Shown: positions 48,335-58,513 of the stretch, piece by piece
Numbering within the stretch: the first letter of the stretch is position 1
Layout: each line of letters begins with the position of its first letter
Source: Cloeon dipterum
Lineage: Eukaryota > Arthropoda > Insecta > Ephemeroptera > Baetidae
Reading direction: 5' to 3'
Length of the DNA: 64,000 bases
Assembly (NCBI RefSeq): GCF_949628265.1
Contig: NC_088788.1
Location: 6,820,001-6,884,000 of the forward strand
Position numbers and translations under genes: made by a program
Notes under the pieces: generated by a model
The model's database searches: none
Seen by the model: the letters and a program-made list of their open reading frames with translations, nothing else
What the model was told of the DNA's origin: nothing

Positions 48335-51300
48335 ATGCATTTGATCCTACCAGAAATAGAAGACTCAGAGCAGGTAAATAACTTTATTTATTGGGAAAAT
48401 AATTCAAATTATTATATGAACGAATGTAATTAAAAATACATTGCTAGTGCGGCAATTCATTTTAATTTCAGTTACACTTTTCACGGTAATCTAATTATAA
48501 TTTCAAAAAGTCGAAAAGGTGCAAGATAAGAAATATTTTTCTAACTCTTCAGCTTCATGAAATGTTTGTGTATTATCAATAATTAGATGCTACGCATTTT
48601 TGTTGAATATTCCAAATTCCTTTCAAATGAGAAATTTTCAAAAGTAGATGTCTGGCATGATTTGAGTTTTTCACCTTTGTCGCGGAAGACATAATTACTA
48701 TAGCATAAAAATACAAACAAAAACATTTTAAAATAATTTGCTTTTTTTGAAAATATTGTTCATATATGTGACGCTGTTTTTAAGGTCCTTTCAAAATATA
48801 TTATTTCCAGGGTGCTTTCTTTTAATTAAATATTTTCAAAATCACTTTTAAATATTTGTTTTTGTTTTGGTTTTATATATTATATTATATTGTCATGCAT
48901 GCATGCGTGGGCGTACTAAACATTCTGATCCCGTCAATCAGCATCCGAGTGGGCACTATATTATAGGACTCGCATAGTGTCTCTTATTTTATCTCAATAA
49001 GCTATTCTTCAACGGCTGCTGTTTAATTCTGTTGAGGCTGCCTCACAGAATGCTGAGAATTGTCTCTTGACAGAAGTGCATATTTCTAAAGCATAAAATG
49101 ATAAATAGAGCAATTAAAAAATGATTTTTTTTTCTTATTTTTGTTCGCGGCTCATTGGGTCAGTGTTTTGCATTTATCGCTCTCTGGCGCTGAACGTGTG
49201 CTCCAGAACCTCTTCTCAAGCAGTACAGGGAATCAACACAAGGAAAAACTGCATGTCATTTTGAACCGTGAATAATTCTGTCATCGCACATTCCAGTTAT
49301 CAGCAGAGTAGCGCCTTTCAAGTTTTTATTATTTTCTTTTACGAAATTGCATGGCCTCGTTTACTAGAATTTTTAATTGCATTCAACGTGTGGTGCCGTC
49401 ATCTTTGAACGCAAAATATGTACAAGTTAACACCTCGCTGACTCATATATGTGCTAGCAAATATTTGATATTAGGAAAAACACATTAATTAATTCTCTCT
49501 GTTTGCTCCCTTTCTATAGATTCTGGATGCGCATTACCAATACAGGAAGTTATGGCGGCAAGAGATGGGCGTCGAGTGTCCGTTGCTGCACGCAGTGAAA
49601 TGCAATCAAAGCAAATGCGCGAAGCCAAATTGCGATGAGAGGAAGAAAATGCTCGAGCAGCACGCGGAAAGGATGATGGTGTGCAAGCGCAACGTCGGGG
49701 AGGTTTGCTGCAACGATTGCGCCATTATAGAACGTGCCACTGTCGACCATGCAACATTTTGTAGACTTATCGATTGCCCTGTACCCAAGTGCAACAAGAT
49801 TAAAGCACAGAAGCTGTTAATGCGCAAAATACGCCAAAATCAAAGAAACGTGGTTGCAAGGAAACGGCAAAAATCCAACCAAGGTAATTTATTGGTACAA
49901 GAAGCCCGAAAATCTCGCCTGAATTTTCTTTTCTGTAATTTTTTTATCAAATATTTCATGTGTCCGTGGACGAAATTTGCTTGAGTTACAGAAAACTCAA
50001 CGAAATTTACGCCAGAAATCAGTCATTACGAAATAATAGATTGCGTTCATGAAATTTTTGGCATTAAATTTGACGAGCTTTACGGGACAATTTTGAGCCT
50101 CTCATGGTATCTTTTATATTTCGTGGTGCACTTTCAAGAATAAATTAATGTTGATTTTGATAAATTCCCCATTCCAAACTAGAAAAAATACGAATGTTTC
50201 CATTTATCTGGTTTTGAAACCCCAAATCTCGAGCTCTAACCATCAGAATTTCAAAAACTGCGCGCATCATTTGACTCTTTATCGACCTCCTTTGACCAGC
50301 GAAATGGTTTTGGAGGGCAAAAAGCACTTTCCAAAATTGTACAGTAAAACTATAAAATTTTCAGTGAAAATTTTTTATTATTCAATCAAGCAGTAAAGAA
50401 TGCGACTTGATCTTGCCATTTTTTTTCTCTGGTCATCATTTAATTTTAAAAATGCGTATGAAAATTATTTTATTTGAAAGTTCGTCAAAATATCTAGCGA
50501 TTCCGATCAAAAATACTTCATAATTATCTTTATTTCTATTATTTGCCTTTTAGATTATTCGGAAAGTTCATCCGACACAGATATCGAGGATTATGAGGAT
50601 GGTTACTACGTATACGAGTCTAATCATGTAGGCTTGCAGCAAGGACAACAATTTCCGTGAGTTACATATCAGAAAATATAAAGTGTTATTTTTTAATATT
50701 AAAACATTCTGAATCTATAGTTCTGAAGAAGACAGTGAAGATGAAGATGAACACGGTGAATCAATGATGCATGATAGAAATAACAACGAGTCTCAAGAAG
50801 GAAAGCGAGCTTTATTAATTACTGAAATTATAAATGTAAGTTAAATTATTAATACTAGTATAGATATAGGCGTCATTGGATAGCAAAAATGTTCTTATCT
50901 TTCAGGCCGTTTACAAGACAAACTTTAATGAGTGGCGCTCTATGATGGATAATAACGATAGTAAGTGAAATTATATTAAACACCCTACTAATCTAATAGA
51001 AAAGTTAAATAACGATATTATTTGTAAACGTTTTGTTATGTTCTGCTGACAAAAAATGGGATAATCAACTATTTAGACTATACAGGAACAAAAATTACCA
51101 AAAGTAAACGTTCTGCGAAGCCCTAAAAATTTTCTAAATATCATTTCGTTTGATTTTCATATAGATAAAGCGCGTTCTCGAGTGATGAAGAAACTTTTAG
51201 ACGCTTTTAATGAAGCAGGAGTTTTAAATCATTTCCCCCAAGACACATCTGACGAGGTAAAACTCGAGAGAATTGATTTAACTGTCGATTGAATGACTTA

Positions 51301-51363
51301 TAAAACTATTTGATTTTCTGCTTCCAGGAGATTTACAGCGACGAATACGATGGTTATGAATGA
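48335..51363 (+). CDS. Small stand-alone TAZ zinc-finger protein
   Basis: Seven exons: 48,335-48,373; 49,520-49,883; 50,554-50,656; 50,721-50,835; 50,906-50,960; 51,165-51,256; 51,328-51,363. All introns are GT-AG and phases agree throughout, giving 267 residues. Residues 35-108 are a TAZ finger. The first site is H37-x3-C41-x4-C46-x4-C51 and the third H90-x3-C94-x4-C99-x4-C104 with CPVPKC, the same spacing as CBP/p300 TAZ2. The middle site uses H61, C68, C76 or C77, and C80, with two extra residues. A basic helix follows (KIKAQKLLMRKIRQNQRNV). The rest is acidic and Ser/Asp/Glu-rich (about 135-190), then a helical segment (about 198-245) and an acidic tail. TAZ fingers bind transactivation domains, so a nuclear co-regulator role is plausible. 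No KIX, bromo, HAT or BTB domain is present. The start has A at -3. Poly(A) signal at 51,461. Confidence 0.85.
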
Positions 51364-51460
51364 AAGCACTTCCTCGCAATCAACAATTGTTAATCTGACT
51401 CGCCGACTAGCATTTATATTTTTTGGTTTCTAAAAGAGTTTATTTTTTTACATTTTGCAA

Positions 51461-51466
51461 AATAAA
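51461..51466 (+). terminator. Poly(A) signal of the TAZ-finger gene
   Basis: AATAAA about 100 bases after the stop codon. Confidence 0.65.
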
Positions 51467-52050
51467 AAACAAAAAGGCGAAGCTTGGGAAAACTTGAATT
51501 TCTTAATTATTAACTCTTAAGATAATGAAACCCGAAGACTAAAAGGTCATTGAACGCGTTCTTTTGTATATATACTTATGCATATAACATGTACTCATGC
51601 AATTATATATATTAGGTGCGGACGCATACATTTCTGACTGAGAAAATCGGCAAATCCAATTCGCGTCCTATTTCATTACATATTTATGCTCTTCACTGCC
51701 GGAAATTAAAATTTGCAACTATTTTTATGGATAGTGAGTTCATTTTTCACATACAGAGAAAAAAACACGAGAAATATTTAAAATTGACATCTTAAATGAC
51801 TAAAGTTTGCTTTCATTTAATATTAATGCTCCCATTTGTGCGATTATATTCTTCAGGTTTGCGTTGCAGGCATTAAAATTCATATTTTGATTAAAAATCA
51901 ACAGCAACCCGCTTCTAGTGTAATTCGGCATGCCACTATGTATTTTTTCTGGTCAGAAAATAAAGCTAAAAAATCTGCATAATTTTAGAATTGATCTGTT
52001 CTCAGATTTTTTATTTATTTGTCTACTACAGAATTTATTCAACAAAATTT
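51467..52050. other. Intergenic, no gene seen
   Basis: AT-rich sequence between the TAZ-finger gene and the duplicated promoter-like blocks. Nothing recognisable. Confidence 0.4.
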
Positions 52051-52850
52051 GAGCCACGTACGAAAGCCATTTTCATGTGTAGCCTCTCGCCGCTTCTCCC
52101 CACCATTGGCTGTAAGCATGAACTTGCGCCCCTCCACGCCGCGCCGCATATCACGCATGTGCCCTGCACTCATCTGCAACCAGTCGCTCTTCGCTGTGCT
52201 TCAGGTGGCCGGCGGCGATGGCGACAAATTATTGCTTGACTACACAGTCTCGCGAGAGAAATCGTATGACCTTTCCCGGAAGACCGGAATTTTTAGAAAC
52301 GGGCCAACGGGGTTGACAAAATCGTGTGAATATCTCGAGTTCTAATCGTTTAAATGAAGCTAGAAACCTTAAATTTGGTGTCAAAGGTCAAAAATGCCCT
52401 TAATTAAGATAAAAACCTCAGCTCATTTTCAATATGCGGTTAAAATATTTGTCAACAATTTATTCGGAATTTATGTAATGATCCCGTTGAAAAGAAAAAT
52501 AATTAAGAGCCCGGCCATAAAGATTTCAAAAGAACCGCTTGAAAGAACCATTTGGAATGGATTATTGCTATTGCTGTAAATTTCAGATATTTTGGAAGTC
52601 GGTACAGACAGTTGGGGAAGAAATAATCAGAAAGAGGTCATTGACTTCCTTCTGTGAATCCTTTTCTCCAAGCATAATATTATGTGCTTTTTGCTGGTCT
52701 TGCGCGCAACCTATAAACTCGCTCGCCACCCGCACTCAATACTTTTATACTGCAGCGCGAACTTACAAAATTTATTTTCTCTCTAAATACATGAATATCA
52801 GAAAGATTTTTTACATCCTGAAAAAATGACTCTTTGGGCTTTTGCCGAAA
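52051..52850 (+). promoter_or_regulatory. Duplicated transcription-start cassette, copy 1
   Basis: Two parts resemble 53,140-53,400. A GCCATTTTCA...AGCCTCTCGC block with ATTGGCT (inverted CCAAT) lies at 52,067-52,115. After about 570 bp comes a CCTATAAA element near 52,710, and then a CTGCAGC...CTTAC...AAATTTATTTTC...ATCAGAAA block ending GCTTTTGCCGAAAAA near 52,850. The intervening DNA looks like an insertion. Whether this copy is still used is unknown. Confidence 0.45.
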
Positions 52851-53139
52851 AATTCAAAGAGAAGATTAATATTTATTTAAAAAGAAGTTGATCTAAATTA
52901 AAGCTTGCTTCATTTATTTAAAAAAATTCAATTCTCAGGTTTTGAAGAGAGAATTGACGTCGTTTTAAAGAGAAACTTGAGGAAAAAAAATACCTTTTCG
53001 GGAAATTGCGCTCCACCTGCATAATTTTATATATATTTGTGTCAACTAAATAAAACTGCTGATTTTTTTCTCATGTTAAATGTTTCTCATTGCCGAATTT
53101 CAACTTATTCGATAAATTATGTGTATGTGCCACGCAGGA

Positions 53140-53411
53140 GATGAAGAGCCATTTTCACATAGCCTCTCGCTCACCGCTCTTTCCATTGGCTAACGAAAGC
53201 TAGCCTCATCTCCGTGCTCCCTCAATATATTTATATAAAGCGTTCTCTGATTGTGAGCTGTCCTGTGCAACGCCATAATCGGATCCCACAGAGGCTAAAC
53301 CGCACGTATTCCACTCTCTGCTGCAGCACACTTACTTAAGAAATTTATTTCCTCACCAAAAGAACATCAGAAAAAATTGGCTTGTGCCGAAAAAAATGAC
53401 CGATTAAATAT
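53140..53411 (+). promoter_or_regulatory. Duplicated transcription-start cassette, copy 2: promoter and first exon
   Basis: Compact form of the cassette: GAGCCATTTTCACATAGCCTC with CATTGGCT (53,145-53,192), a TATA box TTTATATAAAG at 53,230-53,240, a presumed start near 53,265, then the CTGCAGC...ATCAGAAA block, ending at TTAAATATC followed by GTAAGTATG (donor after 53,411). The first ATG (ATGACCGATTAA) gives only a three-codon frame. The exon could splice to the acceptor at 54,298. Confidence 0.5.
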
Positions 53412-54298
53412 CGTAAGTATGCCGCTCGTATAGAGTAGATTAATATTATTTTTGCAAAAAAGATCTGCATGGCTTGCTTAATTTTTAAATTTTCAATTCT
53501 GGGTCTGGATGTTTCATGAAATGAATTGACGTCTTCTGAAATTTTATAAATCTGGGTTTACTGACTTTTCTGACATTTGGTTGGTTTTTTTGGTGGTTTC
53601 AATAAATGTGAGGGGTGTCAAAATAAACTAGTTTCGCTGAGGAAATCAAAGAATGTCAAAAGCATTCAGACCTGCAGCGCGTCTGAAATGTCAATTTTTT
53701 AAGGCACGCAGGTGTCCGCTGCGACGAGGAAATAGCACGCCATATTGCGGATCAGTCCAAAATACTTGGTCCCAATATGAAACATCCCCCTACAATTGCT
53801 GCGTTGCAAGATTTCCTCCTCTGTGGACTTGTTTTTGGCATGCACTTTGGAACTTTTCGGAATCCATGCGTGGGGGCAGTTATAATATCATGCTCGGCCA
53901 GTAGTGTATAAATGGATAGCGATTTTCCAAAAGGAAGAGTAGCTGCTGTGTGGATAATATTGAAACTGCATGTGCGGCCTCCCCCTCCCCCCATCCAGTA
54001 AATAAGTTAAACTAATGGAATTATTACCCTTCTCGTTTTCGGCTCATTAATCATGACCATTTGACACCTTTCTTGATCTAAAAGCAATGATTTTTATTTT
54101 GTGGTCTATTTTGTCATTTTAAGAAGTTGCTCCCCCAGCACTGGTCCGCCGCAATTCAAATGGGAATAAGCAGAGTGTATGGGGTGGTTTTTCGCTCCGA
54201 AATTTTAGCAAACTGTTTTCCACAATATCCTCCGTCAGAACCAGAACCTTCCAAAGCACTGTTAAATTATTTTTAAATTTGACAATTCTTTGTTCCAG

Positions 54299-54668
54299 GA
54301 AATTAACTCGTTCTGCTGCGCATAAGTCGACCTAAAAGCAAAAACAAAAAATCATGCTCGTGTATCAGGCTGGACATTTTTCAGAGGTTCTTGATTTTTA
54401 CTACGAAGGGGTCGAACCGCCGATCCTGCCTACTTACGCGCCACCCGAACGTAAGGATGGAGGTAAGCTAGGGAAGATAAGAAAGGGGACAGGCAGTTCG
54501 GATGAAGTCAAGCTTACACTACCATCAGAATATTCGGAATGCTCAGAAGATCGTCACTACAACTTGACTCTCCGGCGCCAATCCAGCTCCAGCTCCATCC
54601 CGCCTACTCGCTGCCAAGAGATGTCACCTCACCAAACGAAATCGTGGGCTCAAATTTCCGCCATATAG
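54299..54668 (+). CDS. Unrecognised small ORF behind a splice acceptor
   Basis: An acceptor (tttgttccag, ending 54,298) is followed by 55 bases of leader and an ATG at 54,354 opening a 104-codon frame to 54,668. I do not recognise the product. The first ~32 residues (starting MLVYQAGHFSEVLDFYYEG) look protein-like. The remainder is Lys/Ser-rich and begins at two donor-like sites (GTAAGG at 54,451 and GTAAGC at 54,463), so it may be intron. With the copy 2 cassette upstream this could be exon 2 of a gene. No later exon in the matching phase was found. It may not be coding. Confidence 0.3.
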
Positions 54669-56510
54669 CCGCCCTTTAATCCAGAATGCTCTAAAATGAC
54701 ACTGCAGCATTTCATCCCGCATTGGAGTTGCTCTCCGTTGATAAGCCAAACCCCCATTTTGCACAGCCCATTTATTTTCAGATAATTTTAGGCAAATTCC
54801 ATTGCAGTGTTCCAAATTCCCACTTCAAAATAAAAAATAAATTTGACCAAGCCGGTTTTAATCGTTTTTTGCCGGCTTAATTGGGTAAAATTATAGGGGA
54901 GTAACAAAATAAAAGTTTTACAAGTTATAAAACACATCTCTCAACATTGAAATTTAAAATTTTGACACTTTTCAATTTTAAAAATAGAAATTTGGCATCT
55001 AAAATTTGGCCCCTATAAACACCCTATTTAGGCCATAAATTCAAACCGACTCAAAAAAGCACAATTATGCCGCCAAAAATGCCTCTTTAACCGGTTTTAA
55101 TCTTCCTGGCTGGTCAAAATTCCGAACAAATCTAAATTCTGAATTTTTATTGTCACCGGAGCCTGATTTTACTATTGCAAACTAGAGTGATGAGAACCAA
55201 TTAATTTAGAACCAACTAATACACAAGGGAAAAGGAAGAATTAAACCAAGTTGGGGTTAATTTCTTTCTACTGAATTTATAATAATGGCTACTTCCACGC
55301 CCACAAGCGAAACAATCAGGCATGAAAAACAATCTAATCGAAAAATTATCAAATAAAATTAAAATCATCACGCTAATCCCGTACTGTGTACAGTAGCAGC
55401 TTCGGCCCCGCAGGCCTCATCACTCATCAGCAGTTATTTCCCTTCAAAACATCATTTATTGCCACCGAGCATTTGGTTCGTTTTACGATGTACCAAGTTT
55501 ATTATAGCCTTAATCCTGTTATTTGTTTGAGTGGGAGTAACCATTGTAAAATCCTCAAATCAGAAGGAAAATTGAGTTTGGTTCTTATACTACGTGCAAT
55601 TTTACTGCCACCACGACGATAATTATCGAGATATTTTGCAAAAAAAGGAATCCTATAACTTGAATACTCTAATTGTATTGCTCAATGTTGAGACTGAGAC
55701 CATTATTCAAACTAACATGTACAATCAGCTGCAAGCAACAATTTTAATTAATTTATACAAATATGGAAACCTATGGAAATTTTAATTCAGCCTTTTCAAG
55801 TTTTTGGAGGGGATTTCTAGAAAGATTTCTACAATTTTTAAATCCGACTAGATTGCATCAGTTAGTTTTATTATTTCATGACTTTTTGCACTTATAAAAA
55901 TACATTTTCAGTGAAGATTTGGCTCAATTTTTAAGAATTATTATTGGACCATCCACCAAAAACAGTATTAGCCATAAATTTAATAAATTATGTCAATGGA
56001 TGAATTATCTCAGGAAAATAAATTATCAGGTAAAATAAAAATATTTGTATCCTCTACAGTTCTGTTTTTTTTTTCTTAAAATTAACCCAACATAAAAGAA
56101 TATCAATTTTTAATATGTTTCTATTGATTATGGTTGCAAAGCTTACAATTATTAGCTATAAAATTTTCTTCGTACATTAACTTCTGTATTCTATTCTGAT
56201 TGGCATGTCTTTTGAGAAGCTTCAAACCTTTTAAACTGACAATAATGATAAATGCATTTAAATTAATATACCTTAGAATGGGTAAAAAAGCAAGGCAGAC
56301 TTTGTTTTACTGTTGTTGAAAATCTCAAATTATTTTAAAACGCTAATCAAAATAGCCATTATTTTGTCTTGCCAAAAATCATTACAAAAAATATTGGGTA
56401 AATCACGTGAGGAAGAATGGTCTCGTGTACAATTTAATGTTTTTGTTTAATTTAATTTCAAAATTTCATTGTGATAGTCAAAGAGGCATGAACACAAACC
56501 TTAAGATAAA
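54669..56510. other. Intergenic, no gene assigned
   Basis: AT-rich. Stretches at about 55,400-55,620 and 55,590-55,790 are open in some frames, and an acceptor-like tttcag at 55,913 precedes a 40-codon open stretch with a donor at about 56,031. I could not join them in phase or recognise a product. They may be remnants of a decayed gene. Confidence 0.35.
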
Positions 56511-57583
56511 TTAAATTTGGTTGGTGAAGAGGTAATCGTCCGGGAAATCATCCGCAGGCTCCAAATGAGTCTTCAAAAACTCCTCGACAGTGTCCGTATC
56601 CCACCGTTCTATTGCCAAAACCTGCCAAAATTCCTAAATTAATTATCTGCTCACATAAACAGCGAATATAACCCTGACCTCTTGAATATTTCCTTCCTTG
56701 TCCATCAGCTTGATAACAGGATCGAGGCCCCTGACGTAGCGAATGGTCAGGTTCTTAAACTTGGACGGCTTCTCGCTCTTGATGAAGGCCTGAATTTGTG
56801 GGTAGGCCCCAAATTTGCAAGTGCAAACCTCCAAGCGGGCACTGTGGTACTTCTTCACATTTATGTCATTTTCCTCTTTGTGACAGCATTGCCGACAGTG
56901 ATCCCTGAAATATTGAATTCAATTAATTGCTGCGTCACTCTGAAGGGAAAGACGAAGAGTTTGACATAAAATATCTTTTTTTTTTTAATTATTTAGAATA
57001 TATGAGCGCAGAGATATGAGAAAAATGAAGTCAGAAAAATTTACAATTTGATATTCTGATTCAATTTTAAATAGGGGTCTCAGCCGAGAGATTTAAGGCG
57101 GCGGCTAGCGGCTCACAATATTTTAAACGTCAAGATTGATGGTGACAAACGTCCCGAATGACTTTTTCTCGTAATTTTTAACCCTCTTTCATCAGCGGCT
57201 GCCCACATGAACCAAAATTTGTTGGCTGGCGCGGCGCAGCGCGGCTGGCCGAGACTTCTTTTAAGATTTCCCGTTACCAAAAAATAATTTTTAAAAATAT
57301 TTATCCAACTAATTAGATTATGACATTTCTGGATGAAATTTCCTTAAATTAATTAATTCATACTTCAGATCTTGCAGACCAAAGTCTGCCAGGGTTTCAC
57401 AGGAGGAGCACAGAAGGTTTGCCTTGCTGAATCCAAGCGCAGCACAATCCTCAGCACTGAATTCCGTGTTCGCACAGCAAATCAGCGTCTGAAAAATCAC
57501 ATTAATGAAACAAATGGGGCCTGTTTTAAACCAAAACTCACGAAAAAGAGTAAGGAACTCGCTAATAACGACCGTGGAATCAT
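56511..57583 (-). CDS. SELENOF: SELENOF (Sep15) homologue with Cys in place of selenocysteine
   Basis: Four exons on the minus strand: 57,583-57,542; 57,488-57,364; 56,904-56,679; 56,621-56,511. Phases agree, giving 167 residues. SELENOF is an ER-lumen thioredoxin-like oxidoreductase that partners UDP-glucose:glycoprotein glucosyltransferase in glycoprotein folding control. Residues 1-21 (MIPRSLLASSLLFFTLICCA) form a signal peptide. A Cys-rich UGGT-binding segment follows (LGFSKANLLCSSCETL, then CRQCC at 59-63). The thioredoxin-like domain begins at about residue 80. The redox motif reads C83-T-C85, where vertebrates have C-G-Sec. FPxxQAF- and KYVRGxDP-type motifs (here YPQIQAF and RYVRGLDP) are conserved. 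The C terminus ends DDYLFTNQI, not a canonical ER-retention signal. Length matches the family (about 160-165). It is divergent with RFWD3, about 220 bp apart. Confidence 0.93.
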
Positions 57584-57836
57584 TTTTCTGTCAAATTTCC
57601 TGTACGAGCGGCTGAGCAAGGCGAATAATTAAAACACGACGTCGCTGGTCACTGCTCTGTTTACGTCGCACAGATGACGATCGACCACGCCCCCTCCTGT
57701 CGCTTAACAACTCTACTCAGCGAGTCAGCGCGCGGTGCGGCGAGCGGCTCGTGAATTGCCTCATTTTTCTCTCATCCGTTGCTGTCTTCGCCAGAATCGA
57801 GTATTTATGGACGATCCTGTTCATTTGAATTGCAGA
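57584..57836. promoter_or_regulatory. Short bidirectional promoter between SELENOF and RFWD3, with RFWD3 5' exon
   Basis: Only about 250 bases separate the SELENOF start codon (minus) from the donor of the probable first, non-coding RFWD3 exon (TGCAGA/GTGAGT after 57,836). The segment is GC-rich with no TATA box, as is usual for divergent housekeeping genes. An upstream ATG at 57,807, spliced to the acceptor at 58,512, would give a short frame that overlaps the RFWD3 start codon. Confidence 0.5.
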
Positions 57837-58342
57837 GTGAGTGAGCTTTTAATTATTCTCAGCTTTTTTCACCGATTTCCAATGCAAAATCGACGAGTAA
57901 GCCCGGGAAATCATCGATCATCATTTTTTGTTTATGTATACTTCGCTCTCGCGCCTCTGCACTGCAATTTCAGCAGCAGCAGCCGCAACGGCCGTTTGTG
58001 TTGTGTGTTGTGTTCATGCATGTTCATTCTCCGATCTCAAGTCTAATTTTATCAGAAATTTCAGCATTTGTCGTTCAGATTTGTCAATTTAACTCGAGAC
58101 AGAAGCAATATCAAGATCAAAAACACTGTTTGTTGAGTAGACATGCATGGTCGGCCTTTTGATTCGTGTTTTGTCCGCGAAAGGATGTCTCAACCATCGG
58201 AATTGATCCATTGAGGTATAAAATCTAAACGCCAGGAAGCAGTAAAACTGTGACCATTTTGCATGGTACATATTATTATAATATTATTTATCTGTCCATA
58301 TTATTATTGGAAGTCCCATGCACGTCTTCTTTTAGAAAAACA

Positions 58343-58414
58343 GATACATACATATGCATACATACCTACATGTGGCTATTGTTATGTACATACATACATA
58401 TGTATGTACATACA
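58343..58414. repeat. TACA/TATG microsatellite
   Basis: Imperfect repeats of TACA with a palindromic CATATG centre, in the first intron of RFWD3. Confidence 0.85.
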
Positions 58415-58513
58415 ATTATCACACACATTGTTTTCCATTGTTGCACTCCCGTCGCTGTTTCGATGGATTTATTTGAATTTAGAATGAGCACTGATCAAAT
58501 TTTGCGTTTCAGC

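Noticed and set aside
55386-56031. Open stretches that might be exons of one gene
   Set aside because: Phases do not join with each other or with the ORF at 54,354, and no product was recognised; left as a possible decayed gene.
58250-58513. N-terminal extension of RFWD3 upstream of 58,514
   Set aside because: The in-frame upstream sequence runs through a microsatellite and is separated from the coding part by a good splice acceptor (gcgtttcag).
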